From positions 366,795-430,794 of the forward strand of contig NZ_QGHA01000005.1 of assembly GCF_003148845.1 (NCBI RefSeq): DNA of 64,000 bases. Direction: 5' to 3'. The stretch is from Mucilaginibacter oryzae. Its GTDB lineage: Bacteria; Bacteroidota; Bacteroidia; Sphingobacteriales; Sphingobacteriaceae. Shown in pieces: positions 54,584 through 62,921 of this stretch. The translations under genes and the position numbers were made by a program. The notes beneath the pieces are model-generated. The model searched no databases. It was given only the letters and a program-made list of their open reading frames with translations, and was not told the DNA's origin. Position 1 is the first letter of the stretch; every line of letters starts with the position of its first letter.

Positions 54584-54799
54584 GTTAACAGTTGAACCGA
54601 CTTTACAAAACTTTAGGATGAGCAGGATAGCATAAATCACTATATAAATCCTGATCCTGTTTGATAAAGGCGCCAAACGGTTTCTTATCACCGCGCCGTT
54701 AACGTGATATAACTGATTATATTACACCTTACTTCAATGTAACAAGCTTGCTCAACGCGGGATTCAACCTACGAGATCAGGATAGGTTAAAGGGCCAAT

Positions 54800-54837
54800 A
54801 ATTTTTATTGTTATTTTAACACTTATTAATAAAAATT
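54800..54837. repeat. AT-rich inverted repeat upstream of the GH51 gene
   Basis: AATTTTTATT (54800-54809) pairs perfectly with AATAAAAATT (54828-54837) around an 18-nt centre. The rest of the gap from 54584 shows no gene or other structure. Its role is unknown; it lies 40 nt before the start codon. Confidence 0.3.
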
Positions 54838-54877
54838 CCTTTACTTTACTCAACAATCTTGTTAAACCTAAGTTTCA

Positions 54878-56428
54878 ATGAAAAAGAACCCGCTTTTAAA
54901 CCTTGGCGTTATCGCTTTGTCATTACTCGGCTCGTCGGCTTTCGGGCAAACCGGTACACTTAATATCAGTACCGATTCAAAAACCACCATCAGTAAACAT
55001 ATTTACGGTCAGTTTGCCGAGCACCTTGGCCACGGCATTTATGGCGGCTTTTGGGTTGATAAAAACCTGCCCGTTAAAAAGCAGGACAGGATTCGCCTGG
55101 ACATAGTCGACGCGTTGAAAAAAATCAAAATCCCTAACCTGCGCTGGCCCGGCGGCTGCTTTGCCGATGAATATCACTGGCGTGATGGCATCGGTCCGGC
55201 GGCGCAACGTCCGCGCATGGTGAACACCAACTGGGGTGGCATTACCGAGGATAACAGTTTCGGTACGCATGAGTTCCTGCAGCTTTGCGATCTTTTAGGC
55301 TGCGAGCCTTATGTGGCCGGTAACGTTGGGAGCGGCACGGTTGATGAGATGTCGAAATGGATTGAATACTTAAACTCAAACAGCAGCAGTACCGTAGTGC
55401 AGCTACGCGCTAAAAACGGCCACCCCGCTCCGTATAAAGTAACCTTTTGGGGCGTTGGTAACGAAAGCTGGGGCTGCGGCGGCAATATGACACCTGAATA
55501 CTATTCAGATTTATTTAAGCGTTATGCCGCTTTCGCTAAAGATTATCCCGGCGCCAAACTTAAAAAAATCGCCAGCGGACCAAATTCCGACGATTACCGC
55601 TGGACTGAGGTTTGTATGAAAAACATCCCTAACTGGCTCATGTCAGGTCTGTCATTACATTACTATACCATCCCAACCGGTAACTGGGGCAAAAAAGGCT
55701 CGGCAACCGCCTTTGATGAAAAGGAGTACTTCGGCACCATGGTTAACTGCCTTAAAATGGAAGAACTGGTTACCAAACACTCGGCCATTATGGATAAATA
55801 TGATCCGGAGAAAAAAGTGGCTTTGGTAGTTGACGAATGGGGAGTTTGGACAGATCCGGAACCTGGCACCAACCCCGGCTTCCTGTACCAGCAAAACAGC
55901 CTGCGCGACGCGCTGATAGCAGGTACCACCCTAAATATATTTAACAATCACAGTGACCGTGTGCGTATGGCCGCCCTTGCACAAACCATTAACGTTTTAC
56001 AGGCCCTGATATTAACCGATAAGGAAAAAATGATCCTCACCCCTACCTATCATATTTTTGATATGTACAAGGTACACCAGGATGCAAAATATCTTCCTGT
56101 AAAATTAAACGCACCTGATTATGAAGTTGACGGTAAAAAGATTGAAGCGGTTAATGCCTCGGCATCACAGGATGCAACCGGAAAAGTACATATCTCGCTG
56201 GTAAACCTCGATCCACATAATACCATTACCATTACAACCAGCTTAAACGATGTTAAATGGCAAACCGTAAGCGGACAGGTATTAACATCAGCAAACCTTA
56301 CCGATGTAAATACCTTTAAGGATGCTAACAAAATTCATTTAAGCGCCTTTAACGGCGCTAAAAAAGATGGCGACAAGCTGGTAGTGGCGCTTCCTGCCAA
56401 ATCGGTAGTAACGCTTGAGTTGAAATAA
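54878..56428 (+). CDS. Alpha-L-arabinofuranosidase, GH51
   Basis: A 516-residue secreted glycosidase (signal peptide to about residue 24, SSAFGQ). GH51 features: [15 protein letters not shown] near residue 45, [14 protein letters not shown] (88-101), acid/base E196 in WGVGNESWG and nucleophile E320 in VVDEWGVW, then a beta-sandwich C-terminal domain. It removes arabinofuranosyl groups from plant polysaccharides or oligosaccharides. It may serve the nearby SusCD locus, but lies in its own unit closed by a terminator. Confidence 0.95.
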   Translation: MKKNPLLNLGVIALSLLGSSAFGQTGTLNISTDSKTTISKHIYGQFAEHLGHGIYGGFWVDKNLPVKKQDRIRLDIVDALKKIKIPNLRWPGGCFADEYHWRDGIGPAAQRPRMVNTNWGGITEDNSFGTHEFLQLCDLLGCEPYVAGNVGSGTVDEMSKWIEYLNSNSSSTVVQLRAKNGHPAPYKVTFWGVGNESWGCGGNMTPEYYSDLFKRYAAFAKDYPGAKLKKIASGPNSDDYRWTEVCMKNIPNWLMSGLSLHYYTIPTGNWGKKGSATAFDEKEYFGTMVNCLKMEELVTKHSAIMDKYDPEKKVALVVDEWGVWTDPEPGTNPGFLYQQNSLRDALIAGTTLNIFNNHSDRVRMAALAQTINVLQALILTDKEKMILTPTYHIFDMYKVHQDAKYLPVKLNAPDYEVDGKKIEAVNASASQDATGKVHISLVNLDPHNTITITTSLNDVKWQTVSGQVLTSANLTDVNTFKDANKIHLSAFNGAKKDGDKLVVALPAKSVVTLELK

Positions 56429-56451
56429 ATCCCCTTTCCCCAATAAACAAT

Positions 56452-56486
56452 AAAGCCGGGCGCTGTGATAAACATGCCCCGGCTTT
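56452..56486. terminator. Terminator between the GH51 and redoxin genes
   Basis: Perfect 9-bp stem (56452-56460 AAAGCCGGG with 56478-56486), then T runs on the plus strand; the two genes converge here, and the reverse direction also ends in T-rich sequence. Confidence 0.8.
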
Positions 56487-56521
56487 TGTTTTTTTCATCA
56501 GATTAGCTTTCAGCCTTAAAA

Positions 56522-57166
56522 TTATGCCGATTTTTTGCTGTTATTAATCAGCGCCGATTCATAAACCGCGCCAACGATATCGCCGGTCGAGAAAGTTCCT
56601 AAAAAATCCCAATCGATATGATTATAAATTACCTGCTTGTTAGGCTCTATAACATACGTGGCTAAAAGCGGCGCGTTTTCGTCAATGCCCGAAAACCTGT
56701 CCCACACGGGATAGTCATCCGAATAAACCCTAAACTGCCGGGCTATTGTTTTATCTTCATCATGGTAAAAATTTAACGACAGGCTATGCTCCCAGGCCAG
56801 TTTATCCAGTGCATCGGTACGTTCATCACTTATCACCAGCAAACTTCCGCCGGCGGCCTTTACCTCATGGTGCAAGGCGTTAAGCTGCTTTAACTGCGCC
56901 AAACCCTGTACACCCCAATGGCGTGAATAAAAGGAAATAACCAACGGCTTACTTAACAGGTTGCGCAAAAGCAAATGGCCATGCGTTTCGGCTCCGTTGT
57001 AAAATTGCTGCCAGTGGCTATAATCGTTGCTGAGTTTAAATTCCGGAACAAAATTACCGGCTTTTACAGGGTTAAGCGATTTTACTTTACGGAACTGTAA
57101 ATCAGGCTCGGCGATAACTTCAAGCAGATCAAAAAAGGGATATTTATCTTTATTAACGGTTTGCAT
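56522..57166 (-). CDS. Redoxin-fold (AhpC/TSA-like) protein lacking Cys and internal Met
   Basis: A 214-residue protein with a peroxiredoxin-type thioredoxin fold: LVISFYSRHWGVQGLAQLKQL replaces the usual strand-loop-helix in which the peroxidatic cysteine pair normally sits, and LLVISDER and NFYHDEDKTIARQFRVY are further family strands. Both expected cysteines are glycine (HWGVQG). The whole chain contains no cysteine, and the only methionine is the initiator. It cannot act as a classical peroxidase or oxidoreductase. A 35-codon Cys-rich reading frame lies 61 nt upstream on the same strand. No signal peptide. Confidence 0.85.
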   Translation of the reverse strand: MQTVNKDKYPFFDLLEVIAEPDLQFRKVKSLNPVKAGNFVPEFKLSNDYSHWQQFYNGAETHGHLLLRNLLSKPLVISFYSRHWGVQGLAQLKQLNALHHEVKAAGGSLLVISDERTDALDKLAWEHSLSLNFYHDEDKTIARQFRVYSDDYPVWDRFSGIDENAPLLATYVIEPNKQVIYNHIDWDFLGTFSTGDIVGAVYESALINNSKKSA

Positions 57167-57210
57167 TTTTATTAGAATTACGGTGTTGTTGATTAATTGC
57201 TTTTATTGGT

Positions 57211-57228
57211 AACAATAAGTTTATTGTT
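57211..57228. repeat. Hairpin after the leader ORF
   Basis: AACAATAA (57211-57218) and TTATTGTT (57221-57228) form a perfect 8-bp stem with a 2-base centre, right at the end of the leader frame's stop codon. It may be part of an attenuator-like structure before the redoxin gene; it has no T tail. Confidence 0.4.
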
Positions 57229-57335
57229 TAAACAGGTTGGCAACAACAACGGCATAGTCCATAAATCACCCTGTAACGCGTTAGCCTGCCTTGCGTAAGG
57301 GCGTTTACTGCTGTTGTGTTATGGGATGTTTTCAT
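57228..57335 (-). CDS. Putative Cys-rich leader peptide (35 aa)
   Basis: A short frame on the minus strand starting ATG at 57335 and ending TAA. The peptide begins MKTSHNTTAV, has an Arg-rich middle (QGRLTRYRV) and ends GLCRCCCQPV, with four Cys codons in the last eight sense codons. It has no domain, signal peptide or helix. Placement just ahead of a protein with no sulfur amino acids suggests a leader whose translation reports Cys-tRNA supply. This is inference from one sequence; expression is not shown. Confidence 0.5.
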   Translation of the reverse strand: MKTSHNTTAVNALTQGRLTRYRVIYGLCRCCCQPV

Positions 57336-57504
57336 AAAATGTATTAGTTAATGAGGTCAGCAAGAGTTAGCGGGTAAATCGGCGGGAGGTTAACGTCAAT
57401 TGCAGCAACACATACTTATTTTACTATTAACCTGGTAAAGGGTTAAGGTATGCTGTTGGTTAATGATCATGTCTCCTGTCATCATTGTTTTAATATTACA
57501 AAAA

Positions 57505-57538
57505 CAAATATACTACAATATCTATAAATTTAGTAGAT
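57505..57538 (-). promoter_or_regulatory. Candidate promoter and dyad for the leader-redoxin transcript
   Basis: On the minus strand, TATATTTG (57512-57505) fits the Bacteroidota -7 element TAnnTTTG. There is no clear -33 element. In its place lies a dyad ATCTA-N9-TAGAT (57520-57538), which might bind an activator. This leaves about 160 nt of leader before the ATG at 57335. The remaining gap to 57949 is AT-rich on this side, with a hairpin on the SusC side. Confidence 0.4.
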
Positions 57539-57835
57539 TAATTTAAAAAAAAGCATACTCTTTATTTAATCAATTGCTAAATCGTTTTTCTAACTAAATT
57601 ATCTGTAAAGAGTGTTCTACTCCGTTTTTAATACCGCCCAAACACTTTTGTAAAATATTTTTTTCGGGTTTGTAGGCAATAGCTAAAATTTAATTGTCCT
57701 CTCCTTAAATCACACGTGCGCCCCGACGAGGCAACAACGCCTTTGCACGCTGATCCGTTAACCAAACTATATGATATTGATTGATAAACCCGGAAAACTG
57801 ATGCCTATGTAAAAAAAGCTTACTCTCCCGCCACA

Positions 57836-57865
57836 GGCAATAATTACCCGGAGGGAATTACTGCC
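57836..57865 (+). other. Hairpin in the SusC leader
   Basis: A 13-position stem with 11 matching pairs (GGCA.TAATT.CC with GG.AATTA.TGCC) closes on a CGGA tetraloop about 85 nt before the SusC start. It might influence translation or RNA stability; no known riboswitch was recognised. Confidence 0.35.
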
Positions 57866-57949
57866 ACGAAAATGATTTTTGAATGTTTATAACTGCGCTG
57901 CGCCCCCCGAAGGTGCCTCGCTATTAACTCCCTTTAAATTCAATAAAAT

Positions 57950-60900
57950 ATGAAATTTTTCAAACACCCGGTGGGTGTACACAGGCCATGGGTATCCCAG
58001 TCGCTCAACCTGTGTAAGTTTGCCCTTGCAGGTATTGTGCTTTTAAACACGCAGGCATCGGCTGCCGAAGCGCCAAAAGCAAAAGCCACTTCGAACTTTA
58101 ATTTTAACTTAAACTTCGCTAAACTTACCGGTAAGGTAGTTGACGAAAAAGGCGAACCCCTGGTAGGCGTGAGCATCAGGATAAAAGGCACTACTACAGG
58201 TACCCAAACCGATGCCAATGGTAACTTCACATTGGATGTACAGCCCAACACCGTACTTATTTTAAGCTATATAGGTTACGGCACTACCGAAGTTGCTGTA
58301 GGCGGTAAATCAACCATTACCATCACCCTGAAATCAAACACTAACCTTAATGAGGTTGTGGTAACGGCTTTAGGTATTAAAAAAGAAGAAAAGAAATTAG
58401 GTTACGCCATTACAACCGTAAAAGGCGACCTTTTGGATAAAGCCAAAGAAACCAACGTGGCTTATTCATTAGAAGGCCGCGTAGCCGGTGTAAGCATCAG
58501 CGGTGTAAGCGGTGGCCCGGGTTCATCAGCGCGTATCTTATTACGTGGTGTAACCAGCGGTACCGCAGGAGGCCCCTTATTTGTAATTAACGGTGTGCCT
58601 ATGGACAATACCCAACGTGGTTCATCGGGCGAATGGGGTGGCGCTGATTATGGCGACGGCATCAGCAACATCAACCCTGATGATGTTGAAACCATTACCG
58701 TATTGAAAGGCCAGTCGGCATCGGCTCTTTATGGTACACGTGCTACAAACGGTGTAATTTTAATTACCACTAAAGGCGGTAAAAAAAATTCGGGTTTTGG
58801 TGTTGAATTCAATACCAACTACCAGGCGGATAAGGTTAACAACACCACCGATTTTCAAACTACTTACGGCCAGGGCCAGCGTGGTGTAAAACCACAAACA
58901 GCTACTGAAGCCCAAGCAACAACCCGGTTAGCATGGGGTTCGAAACTTGATGGTTCATCAACCATACAGTTTGACGGCAAAATGTACCCTTACTCATACG
59001 TGCCTAACAACCTTCAAAACTTCTACCGCACAGGCAACACCTACACCAACACTGTAGCGTTTGACGGCGGTAATGAAACCGGCGCTTTCAGGTTATCTAT
59101 TTCTGATATGAACGCGGGTTCGATAGTTCGTAACAGCGACCTTGACAGGAAAACATTCAACCTGAATGCAAACCAGAACGTTACTGATAAGCTTAACATC
59201 GCTGTGACTGCCAACTACCTGGTTGAAAACTCTAAAAATCGTTCGAGCCTGAGCGACGGACCAGGTAACCCCAACAACATCTGGTTTATCGCCCCTAACT
59301 TAAACCAATCTATTCTAAATCCCGGCTATGGCGCTAATGGCTATGAGCAGGTTTGGACAGACGATCCATATGTAACCAACCCTTACTTTGCTGCCAATAA
59401 GTTTATCAACAACACCGGTCGTAAAAGGTTAATTACAGCACTAACTGCACGTTACAATATCACCAGCTGGATTTACGCGCAGGCCCGTTTAGGTTATGAC
59501 AACATTAATGATAGCCGCTTTAAAGTTACGCCTACCGGTACTGCTTATTACTCAGGCCTGATGGGTGGTTTGGATGAGCAATCAACCACGCAAACATCAG
59601 AATTAAATATCGACGGTTTAATTGGTGCTAAACACGATATTGTTAAAGACCTGTTATCATTTGATGTAACCGCCGGTGCCGCTACACGTACCAACCTGTA
59701 TGAATACACCAGCCTTAGCGGCGGTCCGTTCACACTACCATTCTTCTACAGTATCGCTAACGTAGGCAACAAAAACTCGAGCTATGGCTATAGCAAATCA
59801 GTAGTACACTCAGCTTATTATAACGCAGACTTCGCGATAAAAAACTTCCTGACCATCGGTACAAGCGGTCGTTATGATGCCTACTCAACGCTTAATGCCG
59901 GTAATCGCGGTATATTCACGCCGTCGGTGTCAGGCTCCTTCATATTCTCTGAGTTTACACATATACCAAAGCTTGATCTGGGTAAAATCAGGTTATCATA
60001 CGCCAAAACAAGCGGCGAGTTGAAAGACGCTTACCAGACATCGTCTTATTATAACCTCGGCAACAACATCAACGGTACAACAATCGGATATTTCTCATCT
60101 GATCTTTATAACACAGGTCTGAAACCATATACACTTTCAGAAGTAGAGGTTGGTACCGAGTTGAAAATGTTTAACGGCCGTTTAAGTTTCGATTTTGACT
60201 ATTTTGCCCGTAAAACCAAAAATGAGATCCTGCGTAGCAGTATTGATGGAGCATCTGGTTACAACACCCGCTTAATCGGTTCTCAGTCATTCCAAAACCG
60301 CGGCGTGGAGTTAGAAGTTAAAGGAACTCCGGTTCAAACTTCATCCTTCTCATGGACACCATCGTTCAACTTTACCTATGTTAAAAACAAGGTATTAAAA
60401 ACCGATGAAGTCGGTACTACGCAAACTTTAGGTACCTACCGTCCGTTAAATGCCAACCTCGCTTACGTAGTTGGTTTGCCAGGCCCACAAATTATGGCTA
60501 ACGATTATAAACGCGACGCGAGCGGTAATATCATCTTTGATTCAAACGGTTATCCTGAAACTACTGATCGTAAACCAATGGGTACAACAGTGCCTAAAAT
60601 TTACGGCGGTTTAAATAACGAATTCAACTATAAGCACATCAACCTGTCGTTTTTGGTTGACTACCGTTTCGGTAATAAAATCCTGTCGGCAACCAATGCT
60701 TACAGTATTTACCGTGGTTTAAACAAAATTACGCTTGATGGCCGTGAAGGCGGTGTAGTAGGTAAAGGTGTTACCGAAGCAGGTACCCCAAACACCAAAA
60801 ATGTTGAGGCACAGGATTACTACCAAAATGGTTTATACAAAGTATCGGCACTTAACGTGTTAAGCGGCGACTTTATTAAACTGCGCCAGGTAACATTAGG

Positions 60901-61117
60901 CTATACCTTCACAAGCGGCATCCTGAGAGGTTCTCCATTCAATGGTATAACTGTATCAGCAGTTGGCCGCAACTTATGGACAATCCTGAAACATTCAGAT
61001 AACATCGATCCTGAGTCGGGCTTCTCAAACAATATCAACTATGCAGGCATTGAGGGTACCAGCTTACCGGCAACCCGCACATTCGGTATTAATGTTAACT
61101 TTAAACTTAGAAAATAA
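57950..61117 (+). CDS. SusC/RagA-type TonB-linked outer-membrane protein
   Basis: A 1055-residue TonB-dependent importer. After the signal region come a carboxypeptidase-like regulatory domain (LTGKVVDEKGEPLVGVSI, about 60-140), the plug with EVVVTALGIKKEEK and GRVAGVSISGVSGGPGSSARILLRG, and a 22-strand beta-barrel ending in NVNFKLRK. The protein binds and imports oligosaccharides or peptides with SusD. Substrate unknown; no sulfatase or polysaccharide lyase is near. Its gene is divergent from the leader-redoxin unit and 5 nt from susD. Confidence 0.95.
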   Translation: MKFFKHPVGVHRPWVSQSLNLCKFALAGIVLLNTQASAAEAPKAKATSNFNFNLNFAKLTGKVVDEKGEPLVGVSIRIKGTTTGTQTDANGNFTLDVQPNTVLILSYIGYGTTEVAVGGKSTITITLKSNTNLNEVVVTALGIKKEEKKLGYAITTVKGDLLDKAKETNVAYSLEGRVAGVSISGVSGGPGSSARILLRGVTSGTAGGPLFVINGVPMDNTQRGSSGEWGGADYGDGISNINPDDVETITVLKGQSASALYGTRATNGVILITTKGGKKNSGFGVEFNTNYQADKVNNTTDFQTTYGQGQRGVKPQTATEAQATTRLAWGSKLDGSSTIQFDGKMYPYSYVPNNLQNFYRTGNTYTNTVAFDGGNETGAFRLSISDMNAGSIVRNSDLDRKTFNLNANQNVTDKLNIAVTANYLVENSKNRSSLSDGPGNPNNIWFIAPNLNQSILNPGYGANGYEQVWTDDPYVTNPYFAANKFINNTGRKRLITALTARYNITSWIYAQARLGYDNINDSRFKVTPTGTAYYSGLMGGLDEQSTTQTSELNIDGLIGAKHDIVKDLLSFDVTAGAATRTNLYEYTSLSGGPFTLPFFYSIANVGNKNSSYGYSKSVVHSAYYNADFAIKNFLTIGTSGRYDAYSTLNAGNRGIFTPSVSGSFIFSEFTHIPKLDLGKIRLSYAKTSGELKDAYQTSSYYNLGNNINGTTIGYFSSDLYNTGLKPYTLSEVEVGTELKMFNGRLSFDFDYFARKTKNEILRSSIDGASGYNTRLIGSQSFQNRGVELEVKGTPVQTSSFSWTPSFNFTYVKNKVLKTDEVGTTQTLGTYRPLNANLAYVVGLPGPQIMANDYKRDASGNIIFDSNGYPETTDRKPMGTTVPKIYGGLNNEFNYKHINLSFLVDYRFGNKILSATNAYSIYRGLNKITLDGREGGVVGKGVTEAGTPNTKNVEAQDYYQNGLYKVSALNVLSGDFIKLRQVTLGYTFTSGILRGSPFNGITVSAVGRNLWTILKHSDNIDPESGFSNNINYAGIEGTSLPATRTFGINVNFKLRK

Positions 61118-61122
61118 CAGAG

Positions 61123-62739
61123 ATGAAAAAGAAAATCATATATAGTGGTCTTTGCCTTGCAGCTTCGCTATTTGCCGGATGCACCAAAGATTTCACGAAA
61201 ATAAATACTAACCCAAATGCGACCGACGCTTCGGTATTTAACCCGAGCTTTCTTTTGGCACAGGCTGAGCTTAGCTATTCGCAAACAGGCTACTCGCAAT
61301 TGCTTTTCCAAAGCATGTGGTCACAATCGTTAGCATCAACGTTCAGCTATTATGGTAACGGCGATAAGTACACGCAAAGCGGCTCGTTTAATGACTATAT
61401 CGGTCGTGTTTACAGTGAAGGGTACAGTGCCGAGAGCAATGCGGCGGAAATGAAAAACCTTACCGATGGCAACGCTTCTTATTCAAACCTGAATAAGATA
61501 GCAACCATTATGAAGGTGTTGATCCTGCAACGTGTTACAGATACTTATGGTGATGTTCCGTATTCGGAAGCCGGTATGGCAAAACAGGGTATCTTTTTCC
61601 CTAAGTTTGATAAGCAGCAGGATATTTACACCGCCATGCTGGCAGACCTTGACGGGGCGGTAAGCGGTTTAGATGCATCGAAAGACAAACCAACCTCTGA
61701 TTTGATTTACAGCGGCGATATTGCTAAATGGAAAAGGTTTGGTTACTCGTTAATGCTGCGTGTTGCTATGCGCTTAACAAAAGTAGACCCTGCTACAGCT
61801 CAAAAATACGCTGAAAAAGCCTACGCCGGCGGAACCCTGGCGAGTGTTGATGAAAACGCGAAAGTAAAAACCGACAACGCCGATGGCTACAGCAACGCTA
61901 TAGTTAATGCTTTGTTAACTACTGATGACTTCCGTGAAGTACGCTGGTCAAAAACCCTGATCGATTACATGAAATCAACTACCGACCCGCGTGTGAGCGC
62001 TATTGCTGAAATTACAATCGGCGACGGTAAAGCTGCCAACGAAAATGAATCTACCGCAGGCGATAATACTTACTCAAAACAGTTAGGTTTACCAAATGGT
62101 TATGACTTAAATGGTGGCGCAACCGATATCTCTAAAGCGCCCGGTTATCCTGGTGCAACTCCGGCAGCAAGCGCAACCGATGCGCCCGCACCACTTGGAA
62201 AATACTCACGACCAAGGTTGCAGGTTTACTATACCTCGTCTGCTAACATTAACCCTGTTGATAAAAGCACCATTAACATGTTGTTAACTTACGGCGAAAC
62301 CGAATTATTACTCGCCGAAGCTTCAACAAGGGGCTGGAACACCGGAAGCGCAGCTACACACTATGCCAACGCGCTTGCAGCTGATATGAAATCAATAGCA
62401 CAAATCAATACCGCCGCTACTATTGATGCCGCCACCATTGCAGCGTACGTTGCTGCACACCCCTTGGTTAGCGCTACAGCACTTCAGCAAATTAACATGG
62501 AGTACTGGGTTGAAACTTCAAGCTTATTCATGTTTAACGAAAACTGGACTAACTGGAGAAGATCAGGTTATCCTGTGTTAACCCCGGTTGTTTACTCTGC
62601 ACAATTTGATACGCAAATCCCGCGCCGTGTAATTTACCCTATCAACTTGCCGTCAACCAACCCTAAAGGTTTGGCAAGTGGTGTCGCTTCATTATCTGAT
62701 GGTGATAAATTTTCATCACGTGTTTGGTGGGATAAATAA
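61123..62739 (+). CDS. SusD/RagB-like nutrient-binding lipoprotein (SusD-like_2)
   Basis: A 538-residue lipoprotein, lipobox LFAGC at residues 16-20. KDFTKINTNPNATDASVFNPSFLLAQAELSYS is the start of the SusD-like_2 family; the middle holds TPR-like helices (WKRFGYSLMLRVAMRLTKVDP). It covers the SusC barrel on the cell surface and binds the substrate. A terminator follows, so the next gene may have its own promoter. Confidence 0.93.
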   Translation: MKKKIIYSGLCLAASLFAGCTKDFTKINTNPNATDASVFNPSFLLAQAELSYSQTGYSQLLFQSMWSQSLASTFSYYGNGDKYTQSGSFNDYIGRVYSEGYSAESNAAEMKNLTDGNASYSNLNKIATIMKVLILQRVTDTYGDVPYSEAGMAKQGIFFPKFDKQQDIYTAMLADLDGAVSGLDASKDKPTSDLIYSGDIAKWKRFGYSLMLRVAMRLTKVDPATAQKYAEKAYAGGTLASVDENAKVKTDNADGYSNAIVNALLTTDDFREVRWSKTLIDYMKSTTDPRVSAIAEITIGDGKAANENESTAGDNTYSKQLGLPNGYDLNGGATDISKAPGYPGATPAASATDAPAPLGKYSRPRLQVYYTSSANINPVDKSTINMLLTYGETELLLAEASTRGWNTGSAATHYANALAADMKSIAQINTAATIDAATIAAYVAAHPLVSATALQQINMEYWVETSSLFMFNENWTNWRRSGYPVLTPVVYSAQFDTQIPRRVIYPINLPSTNPKGLASGVASLSDGDKFSSRVWWDK

Positions 62740-62761
62740 TCCCCCCGCATAACTACTTTTA

Positions 62762-62793
62762 AAAACAAGGCTATGGTTTCATAGCCTTGTTTT
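62762..62793 (+). terminator. Rho-independent terminator after susD
   Basis: A perfect 14-bp stem (62762-62775 AAAACAAGGCTATG with 62780-62793), 4-nt loop and T-rich tail 23 nt past the susD stop. Confidence 0.9.
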
Positions 62794-62921
62794 ATTTTAC
62801 AACAAAAGGATTAGCAATCCGGTTGCCGCTTATCAACCAAAATGGTTATTTTTATATCCCCTGCAACCGGAAATTTATTAAGCTATTGATGATGTGCTGT
62901 TCTTCCCCCCTTTTTAATTTA

